DNA of 64,000 nucleotides from Atopsyche davidsoni (GCA_022113835.1 JAILWY010000022.1:3472001-3536000); one strand, 5' to 3'. Shown: positions 1 through 12,566, counted from the first letter of the stretch. The notes: generated by a model not told the origin, from the letters alone. Numbers and translations are program-made.

Positions 1-507
1 AACACATCAGAGATCCGGCATTTTCGCCTTATTCCTACAATATTCCTGATAACTTCCCTGACTGCATCATTTACTCACAAAAAAAAAAGGTTTCCCATCT
101 TGAATATAAAAAAAGCGAAAATACCAAGAGAGGTCTTGAAATTCTTCCATTTTTTAACTATAAAAAAAATCCCGGATGTTGATAAAAAAAAAAAAATTAA
201 AAAAGGCTTTTTCACTTCGCTCCCTCCGGACGACGCGAAAGTCCGTTTAAAATTTGATAATTTTCAGGAAGCGTTTTCAAAGCGAGATGAACTGAAATAC
301 TCTTGGTGCTTTCATGAAAAACTGAAAATTGGAAACAATCGGGAAAATACGCTTTCTTTACTGAAAAGTCTTGATACATTTAAAAACATTGCTTTTAAAA
401 TATTTTTATTTATCGCTACTCTCCCAAAGCATTCATTGAATACGATTGAGAGTCGAGACACGTATTTCAGTTATAATTTAATTTGTATGAAATCGTGGTC
501 ACCCTAA
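1..507 (+). other. Open frame of at least 168 codons entering from the left edge
   Basis: One forward frame (codons starting at base 1) has no stop until the TAA-terminated end at 507. Its only early starts are non-ATG, so it would have to be an exon or a decayed element rather than a complete small gene. The frame is lysine-rich because of A-runs, which reduces the surprise, but 168 codons without a stop is unusual in DNA this AT-rich. No family recognised; no clear splice acceptor is visible because the left edge is cut. Confidence 0.2.
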
Positions 508-580
508 GCATTTATATACATAACTTTGATAGATAAAAAGTAAGGGTATCTGCTCGTCAGGAACTGCCATTTTAGTAGCA

Positions 581-715
581 ATGAAGACGTGGTCAATAGA
601 GCACCGTGTGTTCGTGTACAACACCCTTATTGAAACGGGCCGTTTTGTCATTCAACCACAGGTACGTTTTCGGAATTATTTCAACGTTGGCCGTCATGGT
701 CGTGTTCCGAAATAT
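581..715 (+). pseudogene. Mariner/IS630-like transposase N-terminal fragment (DUF4817-type helix-turn-helix)
   Basis: From the ATG at 581 the frame reads about 45 residues with the layout W-[ST]-x-E-x-R-V-F-x-Y, then a phrase like ETGRFVIQPQVRFRNYFNV and RHGRVP. This matches the N-terminal DNA-binding segment seen in many arthropod mariner-related transposases. Directly after RVP the frame enters a TA microsatellite and no further transposase sequence (DDE catalytic part) can be followed, so it is a decayed fragment. Family identification is from memory of the domain pattern. Confidence 0.55.
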
Positions 716-772
716 ATATATAAATGTATATATATATATATATATATACATTATATATATATATATATATAT
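711..772. repeat. (TA)n microsatellite
   Basis: Nearly pure alternating TA with a few interruptions. It sits exactly where the upstream transposase-like frame breaks. Confidence 0.9.
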
Positions 773-2180
773 TTCTCCGTGTGCCTCTCCTCAGAGACCA
801 TTTTACTGAACAAACATTTGTCCTGAGGAGCCAGTCTTACTATTATAATTCATCTGTTCTTCCGATTTGCGTTCATTCCGCATCCACGTTAGTTTCCTCT
901 TTATTATGCCTTTTTTTAAATAATTTCCTAGAAAATCAACTGCAGAAGGCTTTATTTACTGTCCCACGCGTTTTTATCATCTTCAAGAGTTTTCTTACTG
1001 TGCAAGACTCTTGTGATTTTTGTGAATCCCCTGTGAGTTTTGAATGGCATTTAATGCAAAAACACGGACGCGATTCTCAAAATATAAATAGAAGTTTCTT
1101 GATTCAATAGTGTAAATGAAATATGTAAATATTATAGACAAACATAAAAGTTACCTCTGTCTGCAAATCCAGTGGAGATATCTGCGATTCTTGCAAAAAA
1201 ACAAGCAAAACCACTCCAGCTCGGAGGGGGCGATAGTGAGCGGAGATTATGATGTGAGGGAGGTTGCTGAAAACTCCTGAAAATAAAAGGCAATGCAAAT
1301 AGATGTAATGTTACGTATTCTGCAAACGTCTTTATTGTAACGCCTTTTATGGCTTTCTCTCATGCTGAATGAAATTTATTCAAATTCCAAGGTGGCTCGG
1401 GGATTTTTTTATAGAGCGTTTATTTCCTTTGCGCAAAGTTCTGCTTTTTATCGATTCACTCACAGCATTTTAAAAACACCGGAAAAATTTTTTTTTTACT
1501 ACAGCAAATTATTTTAATAATACAAAACTGAACGCGTATTATTTTATTGAATAATATTAATTTTTATAATTAAAAGTCAACTACGAAAAATACACTTGTA
1601 TGCTTACAAAACATGAAAAGCGTATATCTTTTATTAGTATTTTCTTTAAGTTATATTGACTTAAATATCACTTTTGCATCAAGCATTTAAAAATAAATTA
1701 CCCTTTGGTTTCAATTTAATATTTTTCTCAGTTCTTGCACTTCGAAAAACACGTAAACGTTTATCCAGCAAAGTAATAACAATGTGAAACGATGAAGATT
1801 TGTTTTCTCCTTATTTGTGTCTCAAATAAAAATGCTTTCAAGGACTTCTCACGTAATTTTTTGTGTAAAATAATAAATCAATTATTTTAAATAAAATATT
1901 AAATAATATCTCTAGTGTTTTAATTACCTTGAATAGATTTGACTTCTCTTTCAGTTTCATGTTGTTATTCGGTTGGAACTTCTATTTTTCAGTGTCCTAC
2001 TTCTGAAAGCTCCTTGGTCGAGTGTAAAATCGAAAACCGATTCTCTGCACACTGTAAACAGGAAAACACATAAAATTTCCATCATTTTACCATAAACTTC
2101 GACCGTTGATTTCACAACAGGGTTGTTATATTTTATTGCAGCCATGCACTTAATGTATTGATTAAATTGCATAAAATTTA
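773..2180. other. AT-rich intergenic stretch, no gene seen
   Basis: Only short shadow frames are present. No splice-site-bounded coding exon, RNA gene or repeat pair was recognised here. Confidence 0.5.
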
Positions 2181-2186
2181 ATATTC

Positions 2187-2260
2187 ATATAAATAGAGCT
2201 TATTTTGGTGTTGATTGGTACGTGATAAAATAAATTGTCTTCACAATGTACAAATAATTA
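2187..2260 (+). repeat. Partial copy (A) of the fold-back repeat arm
   Basis: This segment carries the phrase GCTTATTTTGGTGTTGATTG followed by GTACGTGATAAAATAAATTG. The reverse complement of the right arm at about 3005-3060 reads almost the same. It is a third, truncated copy of the arm of the element at 2463-3222 and lies just outside it. Confidence 0.6.
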
Positions 2261-2462
2261 AATAATTCATAATTAACGCAGCGGGACTTATTTATTTATT
2301 TGTTATATTTAATTAAATGAAATAGAGAATATATTTGCGTTGTTATTTGTGAAATGCAAACACACTTGAATATATTGTCAATCACTTAAAAAACTATTTT
2401 TTTAAGGTATTAAATTTTTTTAACATATGAAATTTTGTTTTTTATTAAATAATTAATATATT

Positions 2463-3222
2463 TGCAATCAAAACACTAAAAGCTATAAATACCTCATGTT
2501 AAGATCATTAATAAATCAATTTTTCTAATTGCTCCAAGAATGAATATAATAAGTATCAATTTTATATATACAATATATAATTCTATTATTTTATATGTAT
2601 ATTATTTTAGGCTTGATTAGTACATAATAAAATATATTGTTTACACAATATAGAAACATCGATGATTAATATGAATATTGGATAAAAATAATTGTTTTCA
2701 TTGTATAGTATTTATAATAAAAATTATTTTGTGATTTTTTTTTATTGTGACTAGTTTCGCCAACTTGCCTCGTTGGCATGAGGATCCGATTGAATTTATT
2801 CGTTGGCATGTGCTCAACAAATATGAATAAATAAATCTATGACACCGCAAAAGGGGATTTAATTAATTCGTGTATTTTGAAATAATCTAGTTTATTTAAT
2901 TAAATTTTACAAACGAGGCTATGATTTCAATGAAAACCGCTGCGTTAATTAGAAATTATTTTAATTCAATATTCGTATTAATCATCGATGTTTGTATATT
3001 GTGTAAACAATATATTTTATTACGTACCAATCAACACCAAAATAAGCTTTATTTATACAAGATCGGAGGAATATACTTTATATATAATATATATATAAAA
3101 ATATTTATTTTTTATATTCAATTTATGCTTATCAATATATTTTTCCTTGGAGCAAGTAGAATAATCGATTTATTAGTGATCTTAAATTAGGGTAGTAATT
3201 GCTTTTAATGTTTTGAATGCAT
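2463..3222. repeat. Long imperfect inverted (fold-back) repeat, arms about 220 bp
   Basis: The left arm (about 2463-2693) and the reverse complement of the right arm (about 2962-3222) match along their length. Shared phrases include AAAATATATTGTTTACACAA, CATCGATGATTAAT, a TTGCTCCAAG block and a CAAAACA(C/T)TAAAAGC block. Arms may extend further, to about 2350 and 3350, with indels. The about 270-bp loop holds a TTTCGCCAA...TTGGCAT motif near 2757-2780 that recurs near 62115. Likely a non-autonomous transposon; no coding capacity seen. Confidence 0.65.
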
Positions 3223-3359
3223 AAATATCAGATATTTATTTTAAAAATATAAATATATTTATATATAGATTATAAAAAATATACAAATCAAAATTAATAA
3301 AAATTAAACTAGTGACTGACAGTGTATTTGCAATTTATAAATAATTAACTTAAAATGTT

Positions 3360-4579
3360 TTTTTTAGGTTTTAATATTTTGATTAATTTTACAATGTTTT
3401 CGTTTAATTTTATAAATTCATATGCTATGATTAATAATTTATATTATTAATTTACCGCTGAGCATTTATTAAATACAATGGCATGTAATTTTGATAAAGT
3501 CAAAGTAGTCAAGTTGGAGTATTTTTTTTTTAGTATTTAATGTTGGTACTTTATTTTATTTTAATTCCTTGGGTACTTTGTGCTGAATGCTGCATTTATA
3601 TCAGATTTCAGTCCGCTTAGTTTATAAGTTGTGCTATTTATATAACTCTTTAGAAAATTTACAAAGGAAGAAGTGGAACTAGTCCAAACATAACATTGAA
3701 TCAAAAATAGTTGCAACGAATGCAAGCGCGAAGTATGTCATTTAAGCATGGCCCAGAATAACAGGTTTGCTAAAAAATGCAACAATTAACCCGAGTTTCT
3801 GAAAATTCAACTAATTACTGAATACAACAGTTAACAAGCTGTCCAAAGCATCACACATAATAATAAATCCCTCGGCTTCAATGAGATAAAAAATAAAATA
3901 GCAAATATTCATCGGCTTTATCCAAAACGATCCATTCTCACATTTTTTTTCTGTAACGAGCTTATAATGTGTTTTGAAAGTAAAAATAGTTGTTCCCCAA
4001 TTTTTTGAATGTTACGACGCATTTAAATAAAAAATATTAAATATCAATAATATCCGCGAAGGTTTGATTATTTTTTTAAGGGTTTAGCATGAAGACTTAC
4101 TTCGTTGTTCGTGAAATTTCAGGCTTCGTTCAGCAATAATGCCGGCATAAGGGCCGCTGCATTACAAAGGGGAGGTTAAGACAAACTTTGCATAACATAT
4201 TTCACTATCTACTTGTCTGGGATAACATCGTTTGCTCTGGAACTCCGCGCGGCAAGACTAGCTGTCGGTTGCGACCATAGACAGTGAGCGCGGCATATAT
4301 ACACATAGACAATAAACACGAGCCCGCATTAGAAAATCATAGACAACGATCGTTTGAGATTATTAAAACTAATAATTTATAAGAATTAAATTATTTCACG
4401 TTTTAATAAAAAAAAAAACAAAAAAAATGTTGCATTGATAAATTGTTTTTTTTTTTTTTTTTTAATTTTATTTGTGAAATTTTTATTTATAATATATATA
4501 CTTTAAATCAAGTAACCCGCCTAAAGAGATTGATGTGTAAAATATTTGCTAGATATATTCATTGTACAAAGGCTTTATT
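3360..4579. other. AT-rich intergenic stretch, no gene seen
   Basis: Contains poly-T/A runs (for example 4446-4463) and a small less AT-rich patch at 4220-4330. No supported exon or RNA. Confidence 0.4.
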
Positions 4580-4587
4580 ATATAGCA

Positions 4588-4858
4588 CAGAGGTAGCCAA
4601 CAAGTCGATCTTGAAACCAATTTTTTGCTATTAGGCATAAAAACAGAATAGACGCCATGATAAATAGAGAATTAATTTAGAATATATTTATTTTTGTTTC
4701 GGATCTATATACTACATTTTTATCCTAAAAGTCAACGGAATTCCTCTGGAGGTGACTTTTATGTTGTTTTTCACGTTTCTTGCTTCTAGTGCTGAAAACA
4801 CAGTGTATAGGCATAAAATAAAATTAGACGTTATGTACAGAAATGTTGGCCACCCCTG
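4588..4858. mobile_element. hAT-type MITE with terminal inverted repeats and 8-bp target duplications
   Basis: The left end begins CAGAGGTAGCCAACA and the right end finishes TGTTGGCCACCCCTG. These are imperfect inverted repeats of the CAGGGGTGGCCAAC type common to hAT elements. The flanking octamers ATATAGCA (4580-4587) and GTATAGTA (4859-4866) agree at six of eight positions, fitting an aged 8-bp target duplication. The 271-bp body has no transposase. It contains an internal direct duplication: the TAGGCATAAAA...TAGACG(C/T) phrase at 4632 and again at 4809. Confidence 0.7.
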
Positions 4859-4866
4859 GTATAGTA

Positions 4867-6830
4867 AATTGTGTCTTTCGACTCTCAACTAACTTTGCGT
4901 CACTAAAGCTTTACTTGGTACAGAATGCAAGGAAAAGAGGACGTGGTTAAAATTTTCAACGTTTGAAGTTATTCTATATATTAAACTATTAATTATTAAA
5001 ACAACAAAACAAAACTGCAATGTGATTGTTTCAACATAGATTTATAAATAAATAGTTTCAAAACCAAATAAAATTAATTAAATATTTTCACAGTGAATAA
5101 TTCAAAAGTAGTAGCTGTTAACTAAAAATATCGAATCATAACGATATCGAAATATTTTATAAACGTTAAATCTTTATTACACTAAATAAAATAAACAATT
5201 AACTAAATTACGTAATTTATGGTAATTTTTCGAGATGTTCAATTTACGTGATCAGATATTTGCGTGCTCAAATTTCTCAAAATAGCATCGGAATATGTTT
5301 TTTTAGTTAGGTCGTAATTTTTTATTAATTTTTATTTACTGAAAATTCACATTGAATTAAATTTTAAATAATAATTTTAATACGGGTAATAGACTCGGGC
5401 GTCGTCTATTACAAATTGCGTACCCCGGCAGTTTTATATTCTTTTTAACCTCCTTGCGGCTTGGAATCCACTTTAATGAGACCTCGGAGGAAAATAAATA
5501 TTAAATTTTCCTCTTTCTTACCTTATTAAGGAAGCCGTGTGTTTTATTTTCCTCTACCAACATTAAAAACAGGACAGCTTAATGGCTGCCTTTTAACTCG
5601 TTATTTTTCTTATTAAATTAAATTTAATTCGCTTAAGAAAAATACAATATTATTATTAGGAATAAGAAACGGTATTAGTTGCTTTGGATTTTTACCTTTG
5701 GATACTCAACAAGAGCAAGTTGACAACATAAATCTGAAATTGCTAATGCAAGTCCTGAACTTGCCACCAGTTATAAAACACATACAATCTATTAATTTAC
5801 ATTTAATCTTACCCAAGTAAAAAAACAAATCCTTTCAAGAAAAATATATAAATTAGGCAAAGAATAAATAAAATATTTTGCGGACCCTGAACTTAAAATA
5901 TTCATCCTTGATATTACCATTTGATATCTCATATCAATCCAATATCCGAAAATTGCTTCTCCCCACAATTCATCATGCACACAACACTTTAAAACATAAA
6001 TAGAGTGCCCCAAAATCACGCAAGAAATAATTTTAATATATTTCATTCATAAATTATGTAGTTTAAAGGTTATGTATAAAATGATCACTTTGATGTTGAT
6101 TTCTTTTTCTTTTTTTAAAACCACCTTCAGCTATGAGGTTCGTTTTTATTTTTATGCCTTGATTAATTGACATATTGGATTCAGAAAATCTAGGAGTATT
6201 AATTGAAGAATAAATGCATTTACAACGTGTTACTATTTGGGGAAAATTTTGGGTACTTATAGGGAAAATTTAATTTGGGAAAAATATAGTTACTTGATAT
6301 GTATAGAGATAAAATATTTATTTACGTGTATAATGTTTTATCAATACGTTTTTAAATAACCATTACGAATAATAAAATGACATATCTCGAAAAAAATATG
6401 ACATTTGCGTGGCTTATGTGAAATTGACAAAATGTATATTGGCGTATCAATTTCTTTGAATCTGGCAGTAAATTCTCAGATAAAATGGCCATCTTAAATT
6501 TTATCTACATTGTAATAAAATATAAATGCTAAATGTATTTTGATGTGTGCACATATACTATTTTTATCATTCATATCGAATCGGTCATAAAATACTTTTT
6601 GACATTGACCATAAACAAAATATATTTTTATTTATGGTCCGTTAAAATTTCGTGCATGTTTAGTTTATTATTGATAGTACGTTTTGAGCGAATCGAAATT
6701 TTATATTTATTTTAAAAAAGTTGTTTTATTTTATAATATGTGTTTTATAAATTTTTAATATATTTTTTTTATTACAGTATTATATTGCTTTGAGTTAGAT
6801 AAAATTTATTACTCTTATATGTGCACGGTA
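4867..6830. other. AT-rich intergenic stretch, no gene seen
   Basis: Only chance-length open frames in both strands; no exon with splice context recognised. Confidence 0.4.
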
Positions 6831-6835
6831 ACAGA

Positions 6836-7190
6836 TAAACCGGTATTATTTAATATTTATTTATTAAATAATGACATCTGTTATTGATGGCTTATACTAA
6901 AATGGTTTGGGTCTTCGCTACACCTGACGAATATATGTTGTTTTAAGCGTCAATAAACTATTATTAATAGCAAGTTTGTTTGTAAAAAAATTATTACCTT
7001 TATTATTTTAGCAGCTTATTATATTTATAAACCATAAATTGATATTATTTAATATTTATTTTTTAAATAAAGTCATCTGTAGTTGAAAATTTATACTAAA
7101 ATAAATGAATAGGTTTGCGTCTCAGCTACAGCTGTCGAGTATATTTTTCCGTCCACAGGTCGTCTTATAGCTGTCAATAAATTATTATCT
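6836..7190 (+). repeat. Tandem pair of degenerate repeats
   Basis: Copy 1 (about 6836-6967) and copy 2 (about 7037-7190) share, in order, the phrases ATTATTTAATATTTATTT, TTAAATAA(T/A)G(A/T)CATCTGT, TTATACTAAAAT, GGT(T/C)TGCGTCT-like, a CTACA(C/G)CTG(A/T)CGA block and GTCAATAAA(C/T)TATTAT. Copy 2 has extra sequence in its right half. The repeat ends about 110 bp upstream of the DAP1 start codon. Confidence 0.6.
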
Positions 7191-7298
7191 CCCCTGGATC
7201 TTCCGAGTGCTACACGTCGACACACATAGCAAGGCACGTTGCAATCTTATTTCCCAGCTAACTTCCAAGCCGAGAAGTCTTCAAACCCGCTACAAAAC

Positions 7299-9959
7299 AT
7301 GTCCTCCAACGACGAAGCTTGCAATCTCAAGGCTGGCCATCCTCCTGCTGGTAAATACCAAATTTTACTACAAATATTCCACCCCGTACCGCAGCAATGA
7401 CGTGACAATGTTTTTGTTGTTTTTTCTTCTGCATTACCTGAAGACGCCGCATGTTTGATAAAGCGCAACCGATTATTTTATGAACGACTATCGGCTTGAC
7501 TCGCCTTTTTTGTCGGTTCAGTATCGTTCTGTTTTTTTATCTTCGTTTTCTTTGTTAGTCGATTTATCAGATTTCGCCACGATAAGACGCCGTTTGTATT
7601 TCGCAAGACCGAAAACGGCAAGCCGTCAGTTTCAAAGCATATGGATTGCGACAAATGCTGTAACATTGTGAAATTATATTTTGTAAACAACGCCACTAAA
7701 ACACGATGACTGGCTAGAAAGTTAAAAATAAAATTATGTTTGCTCCACTCCCACTAGATTCCGATTGGTTATAAGACACTACGACACTATTTTTGATACA
7801 TTTACTTAAAAACTTTATGAAGTACAAACAACAATATATAATGTGTTCAAAACCTTGCATGGATGAACGAATCTTTGTATTTGTAATTTTCCAGGCATAT
7901 TCGTGTCTTTTTGCATTTAATACTCAATCGTATACATCTTTATGACACACATAACTTATCCGTCAAGAGGCCATCAGCATTATTTAGAGGCCTCAATCCT
8001 CTTACGAAGGCACTTCATGAACTTAGCAAGTAGACTATAAGTGCTGACGTGAAGGCGGGGATGTGTTATGAATTTTAACTACCTATTCAAAATTGTACAG
8101 ATATTTTACAGTTATTGCAAAATTGCTTGTCTCCATAGAATCGAATATCCCGACTGATCACGTCGATCTTTCGAATGACTCAACAATAACATTGTTACAT
8201 AGGTATGCAGTTGCATTTGACGCTCACGGTTCTTCGTTGGTGAAGTGTCCAATTAGGGATCTCGGTTTATCAAGGAAACTGGTCATCTCATCTCTTGGTG
8301 AAATATCGAAGACCACACTTGCTGCCTCTTATCAGATTTGGTAGCAGACGAGTGCTATCTTTAAATACGCTCGTAAACATTAAGCTACTTCAAAACCTAA
8401 ACCTTCAAACATATTAATATAAAAAAAAATCGACATTACAGTCCCAAATATATAATTTTTATACAAGCATGATGATGTGAAAAGAACTGCAGAGTTTTAT
8501 AAATCAGCTCTTCCCGCTCTTGTGCGTGTCAATCAAATAATATAATATCTCTTTTGTGTCCAAAACAAACTACAATACATCTTTTGTCTATCATTTTCTT
8601 GAGCTCAAACAATTTCATTATCGGCAAATAAAAAGTGCAATATTATTCCACTAAGTACTATATCAAAAATATTGAAAATGGATTTTATTGTGTTATAAAT
8701 ATCATTTGCTATAAATACTCTACATTTACATTAAAACATTGCATACTTAAATTTTAAAATCCATACTAAATAAACTAAAACTGTACTAGTCAGAATATAT
8801 AACAACCGATACAGCAAAAATCATAATAATAGCAACGACCTTGTCTTGCAATATTACTTTGAGTATAATTTTCACTTTCAGCGATTCCTTTGTTTGAGTT
8901 TAAGAGATACCGCACTCAATTAATTGTAATGGAGTTACTTTGTATTGAAACTGATAATAATATACATGAATAATATGCTGTTTTAATTACTGAATTATTG
9001 ATAATGTTATATTTGTAATATACTGCTCAGGTCTCGGCTTGAAATAAATACACTATTATAATTAATTTATCTGTATTCAATAAAAACATTTCAGAATAAA
9101 TATCTACTTGTCTATTTTAGTACTCTAGTTTGGTTAAATAAAAATATATCTTCAGGCAGCCCTTTGAGAAATAGATAACCTTTGATTAGTGAAAGGTGAT
9201 TTCGCGTTTATGCAGCTGCAGTTTTAAACTCCTCGTTATCGTATTATGTACTTATGTCTTCCACTCAACGTAAATGTAGATTTTTTTGAACATAAGTGTG
9301 ATATAAGAAAATCTAGTCACTTTAAGACAATAATCAATTTTACGTTCAGATAATAATATTGATATTCATGATGTCATTGCAGCCTTCAATTATGCAAAAT
9401 AACTTTAATGGTGACAATTATAAAAGGCAGAGGTAGTCATATTTTTGTTATCATGTTTGAACAGCATGTGATCAACTCTATAAGTAAATGAATGACGAAT
9501 CTGAATAAATATTATTTATTACAATGCAACAATATATGAGCTGGTGCAGTTTCTTAATTGCGGTATATTCGATATTTTAAAACTTTAAGCTTAATCAAAA
9601 TCTTATCTTTGTTGTAGCATTGATAAAGTATTATATAATAATTTTTCATGAGTTTATTTTAATACGTCATCCACTGTATATAAATTATATTTTCTTAAAT
9701 TCCAGTGAAAGCCGGTGGCATGCGCATAACCCAGCACAAAGACACACACACAAAAGCCGCACCAAAAGAGGTGATCGGTGACGTCACCGGCCTGACGGGC
9801 CCCTCCGCCGTTCCCAAGGACCCCGTCAGCGTGGGCGGAGCGCCCGCCAAGCACGCCAGCGACTACGTGCTGGAATCCGCGCAGGCCGCGCACTGTCCCA
9901 AGCCGCCGGCGGTGCACGCCAACAAGCCCCAGGGGAACATCCACCAGCCCCGCAAGTAG
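7299..9959 (+). CDS. DAP1: DAP1 (death-associated protein 1) homologue, two coding exons
   Basis: Coding exons are 7299-7350 and 9706-9959, joined by a phase-1 intron (donor GTAAAT, acceptor TTCCAG). The G|TG codon restores Val18. The 101-residue product matches the length of animal DAP1 (about 102). Its N-terminus MSSNDEACNLKAGHPPA then VKAGGMRI has the diagnostic KAGHPPAVKAGGMRI core, and it ends in IHQPRK like the family's IQQPRK tail. DAP1 is a small proline-rich cytoplasmic protein, an mTOR substrate and negative regulator of autophagy in vertebrates; that role is inferred here. The second exon is much more GC-rich than its flanks. The short first exon ends exactly at the family's conserved junction. 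Confidence 0.93.
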
Positions 9960-11877
9960 AGCCACAGAGGAGACAATATAAAAAAGACCGCCAGCTGCCG
10001 ACACACCAACTGCAATATTCAAAGCCAAGTTCGAGCCGACACGATATCTCGGATAATCTCGGAGCAGCGAAAATCATGCTTCGCCTCAAACGCTTCCTCG
10101 CGTCCTTCTTAAGTATGCTTCAACTAAATAGCAGTGGCATGCAGTTCTTATAATATGTGCATAGCACAGTGCATGTCCTGAATTTAATATCATGAGTAAA
10201 AAATCATTTCCCCGCTTATTTTCCATCAAATATAAACAGAAGTAGGATTCTGCCGGTTAAAACTGGTTTATTTTAATTGATTTCTTTGATGTTATCAAAA
10301 AAATAAAATTCTTCATCTGTAAATAGGAAGTGCATGATTTTCTCGACACAAGGACTTGTTGAACCCCTCGCAAAATATTATTTTCTGTAAATGTGTATAT
10401 ATCGCCACGATACTTAAGCTATCATTATATTCTTTAGAAGAAAGCGTTACATATATAAATCCCACCACTTTAAAAAACAACATGAAATAATAGTTATAAG
10501 CATGTTGAGAAAAGATTATATATATATATTCTGCGTGTTTTGTCTTTCAGTACTCGGCACGTCACTGCTAGATGGAAACGAAACTGGCTTTAAATTCTGT
10601 CAATATTTCCACTTTTACTATTACAAAAATGCTATTACTTTTAAACAATTCAAAGGTCTTCGAGACCGAGTTGTGCTACTGCTGTCGAGTTAAGAATATT
10701 AACATGTATGGTTTGATTTTAACGAGAATCACCAATTTCAATTACACGAAAACAACTCTTAATAATGTGTAACAAATATTAACAAAATCGGTCATCCCAA
10801 ATGCTCGTTCACTATCCACCATCATTGAATATTTGTTTTTATAAAAATCAATATGAATGTGGCTGATTTTGCAAATGAACGACACAATAACACGCAAGTC
10901 ATTTTGTAGATTCTATAGCCAGAGTTTATACAAATTATGCATTGCACTCGAGTGTATGTTTAGCGATTTGAAGACTTGACTCTTTGAAGAGTTTTGTAAT
11001 AATAGAAATGATGTATTGAAGAATATCGCTTGGCGTGTAGGCAGCGCTCACAGGTACAGTGGATCTCCCATTCTAAACAATTCAATTAAGTCCAACACAC
11101 GGACAGATGTCCGCCTTCTTCAAGTGCTCTTCTCATTTCAGAGTTTATATATTATATCCTGAAAAAAACAGATGCAATAAATTAGTGTTAATACAATTTA
11201 TGTACATTTCTTATCAAACCTAACGTTGGAATACTTTTCTTCCTTCGGGATACCTTTCGAACACACTCTCGATAGTAATTTTTAGTGGGAGCTAAAGAAG
11301 TTCGGAACTCCGACGGTCCCTGTATATCTTAAAGCCACAAGTTTTAGAGGTGTACATAAGAATTGGCTCGGGAGCTTTGTTAACAATGCGTCTGGTTCAC
11401 CGAGAGAATAATGATTAGTTATGAATAAGACCAATTAGAAGCAATTATTAATGCAAATAAAGTATACACGCAAAATTTGTACTTATATAAAAGTGAAAAA
11501 GGAGTTCCACTGTATATTCGGCATAATTGTATTTATATAAATTTCGATCTCCTTTACAAGAGTCGTCATATATTTAAAAACTAAATGCACAACTGTGATT
11601 AATAGTAATTTTTTTTTTTTGTTTGGATTGAGGGAAAGCGGTTTTTTTTTAATTATTATTATTAAACTATGTGATTTTTATACTGACACGAAGAATTGTT
11701 GGATTCCCCATTTGCTATGTGATTATTGAGCGGAAAATTTGTCTGAAAATATTTTATCGGCGTTATTAAAAAAAAACACCCAAACGACTGTCGGTTTTTT
11801 TAAATCTATTTTGCTCGTTATTGAGTTTATAAATTAAAAATTGTTAAAAATGAACAGTGCCACCTTATGTTAATGGT
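9960..11877. other. DAP1 3'UTR and intergenic DNA
   Basis: The first 140 bases after the DAP1 stop remain less AT-rich and are presumably 3'UTR. No clear further coding exon was seen. A less AT-rich patch at 11030-11150 has no interpretable frame. Confidence 0.35.
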
Positions 11878-11883
11878 TTTATT
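11878..11883 (-). terminator. Polyadenylation signal of the unrecognised minus-strand gene
   Basis: AATAAA on the minus strand, about 30 nt past the stop codon at 11913-11915. Confidence 0.6.
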
Positions 11884-11912
11884 GCCTCTATATTAATTGT
11901 TGCTGATACCGT

Positions 11913-12566
11913 TTATCCAGGCGTGTACATTGGACACAATGGCGTGTAGCCCAAACCTTCCATTGCCGTGATGGCATCGAGTGCTCTCTTGTGTATTTTA
12001 TACATGCCTGGGTAGATTTGATCGTCGTCCACCCTAAAAAGACGATTGCAGAGACAGAGAAAATTATTTGCCGTAGAAATCTAATGTGAATATTTATAGT
12101 TTCATATTTCCTAACGCCATTTGTCAGTCGTCATTGTTGACTTTGAGATTTTATAAGGTGCTGGGGTGGTGCGAAATATGCGAGTAAATGTCCAACCGTT
12201 TGTGAAATGGTTTCATAGCAATATAAAAGCTTTTAATGAATTTTTCAAATTCCTTTGTGTCATAACAAAAAGCAATTCGTAACACGTATGATGTTGAACT
12301 ATTCGAGTTATTACTATATAATTGATATATGCTATGACGATAGTCTAGTACTAAAACACAATAATTGAATTTATATTAAAATATCATTAGCCCAGTATAT
12401 CCCTATAAAGCTTAGTCTTCTCTAGACACGCCGAGTAAAATATCTGTTTGGGAAAATACTAATAATTAGATGGTTGACGCTATGTTAATAAAGAGAATAT
12501 TAAATAAAGAGTTTGTAACCTTCTCACCAATTGAAGACCACTTCTTCAAGGTTAATTTCGTGCAAT
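11913..12566 (-). CDS. Last two coding exons of an unrecognised gene (partial model)
   Basis: Two minus-strand exons fit together cleanly. The first is 12528-12566 (39 nt; acceptor CTTTTCAG, donor GTGAGA) and the second 12033-11913 (acceptor TTTTTAG, stop TAA). The TG|G split codon gives Trp, so the joined C-terminus reads LHEINLEEVVFNW then VDDDQIYPGMYKIHKRALDA then ITAMEGLGYTPLCPMYTPG. The residue mix, acidic/aromatic pattern, both splice sites, codon use and an AATAAA 30 nt downstream all say coding. I do not recognise the family. The upstream exon must end in phase 2 and was not found with confidence; a possible first exon lies at 21898-21944. Confidence 0.7.
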
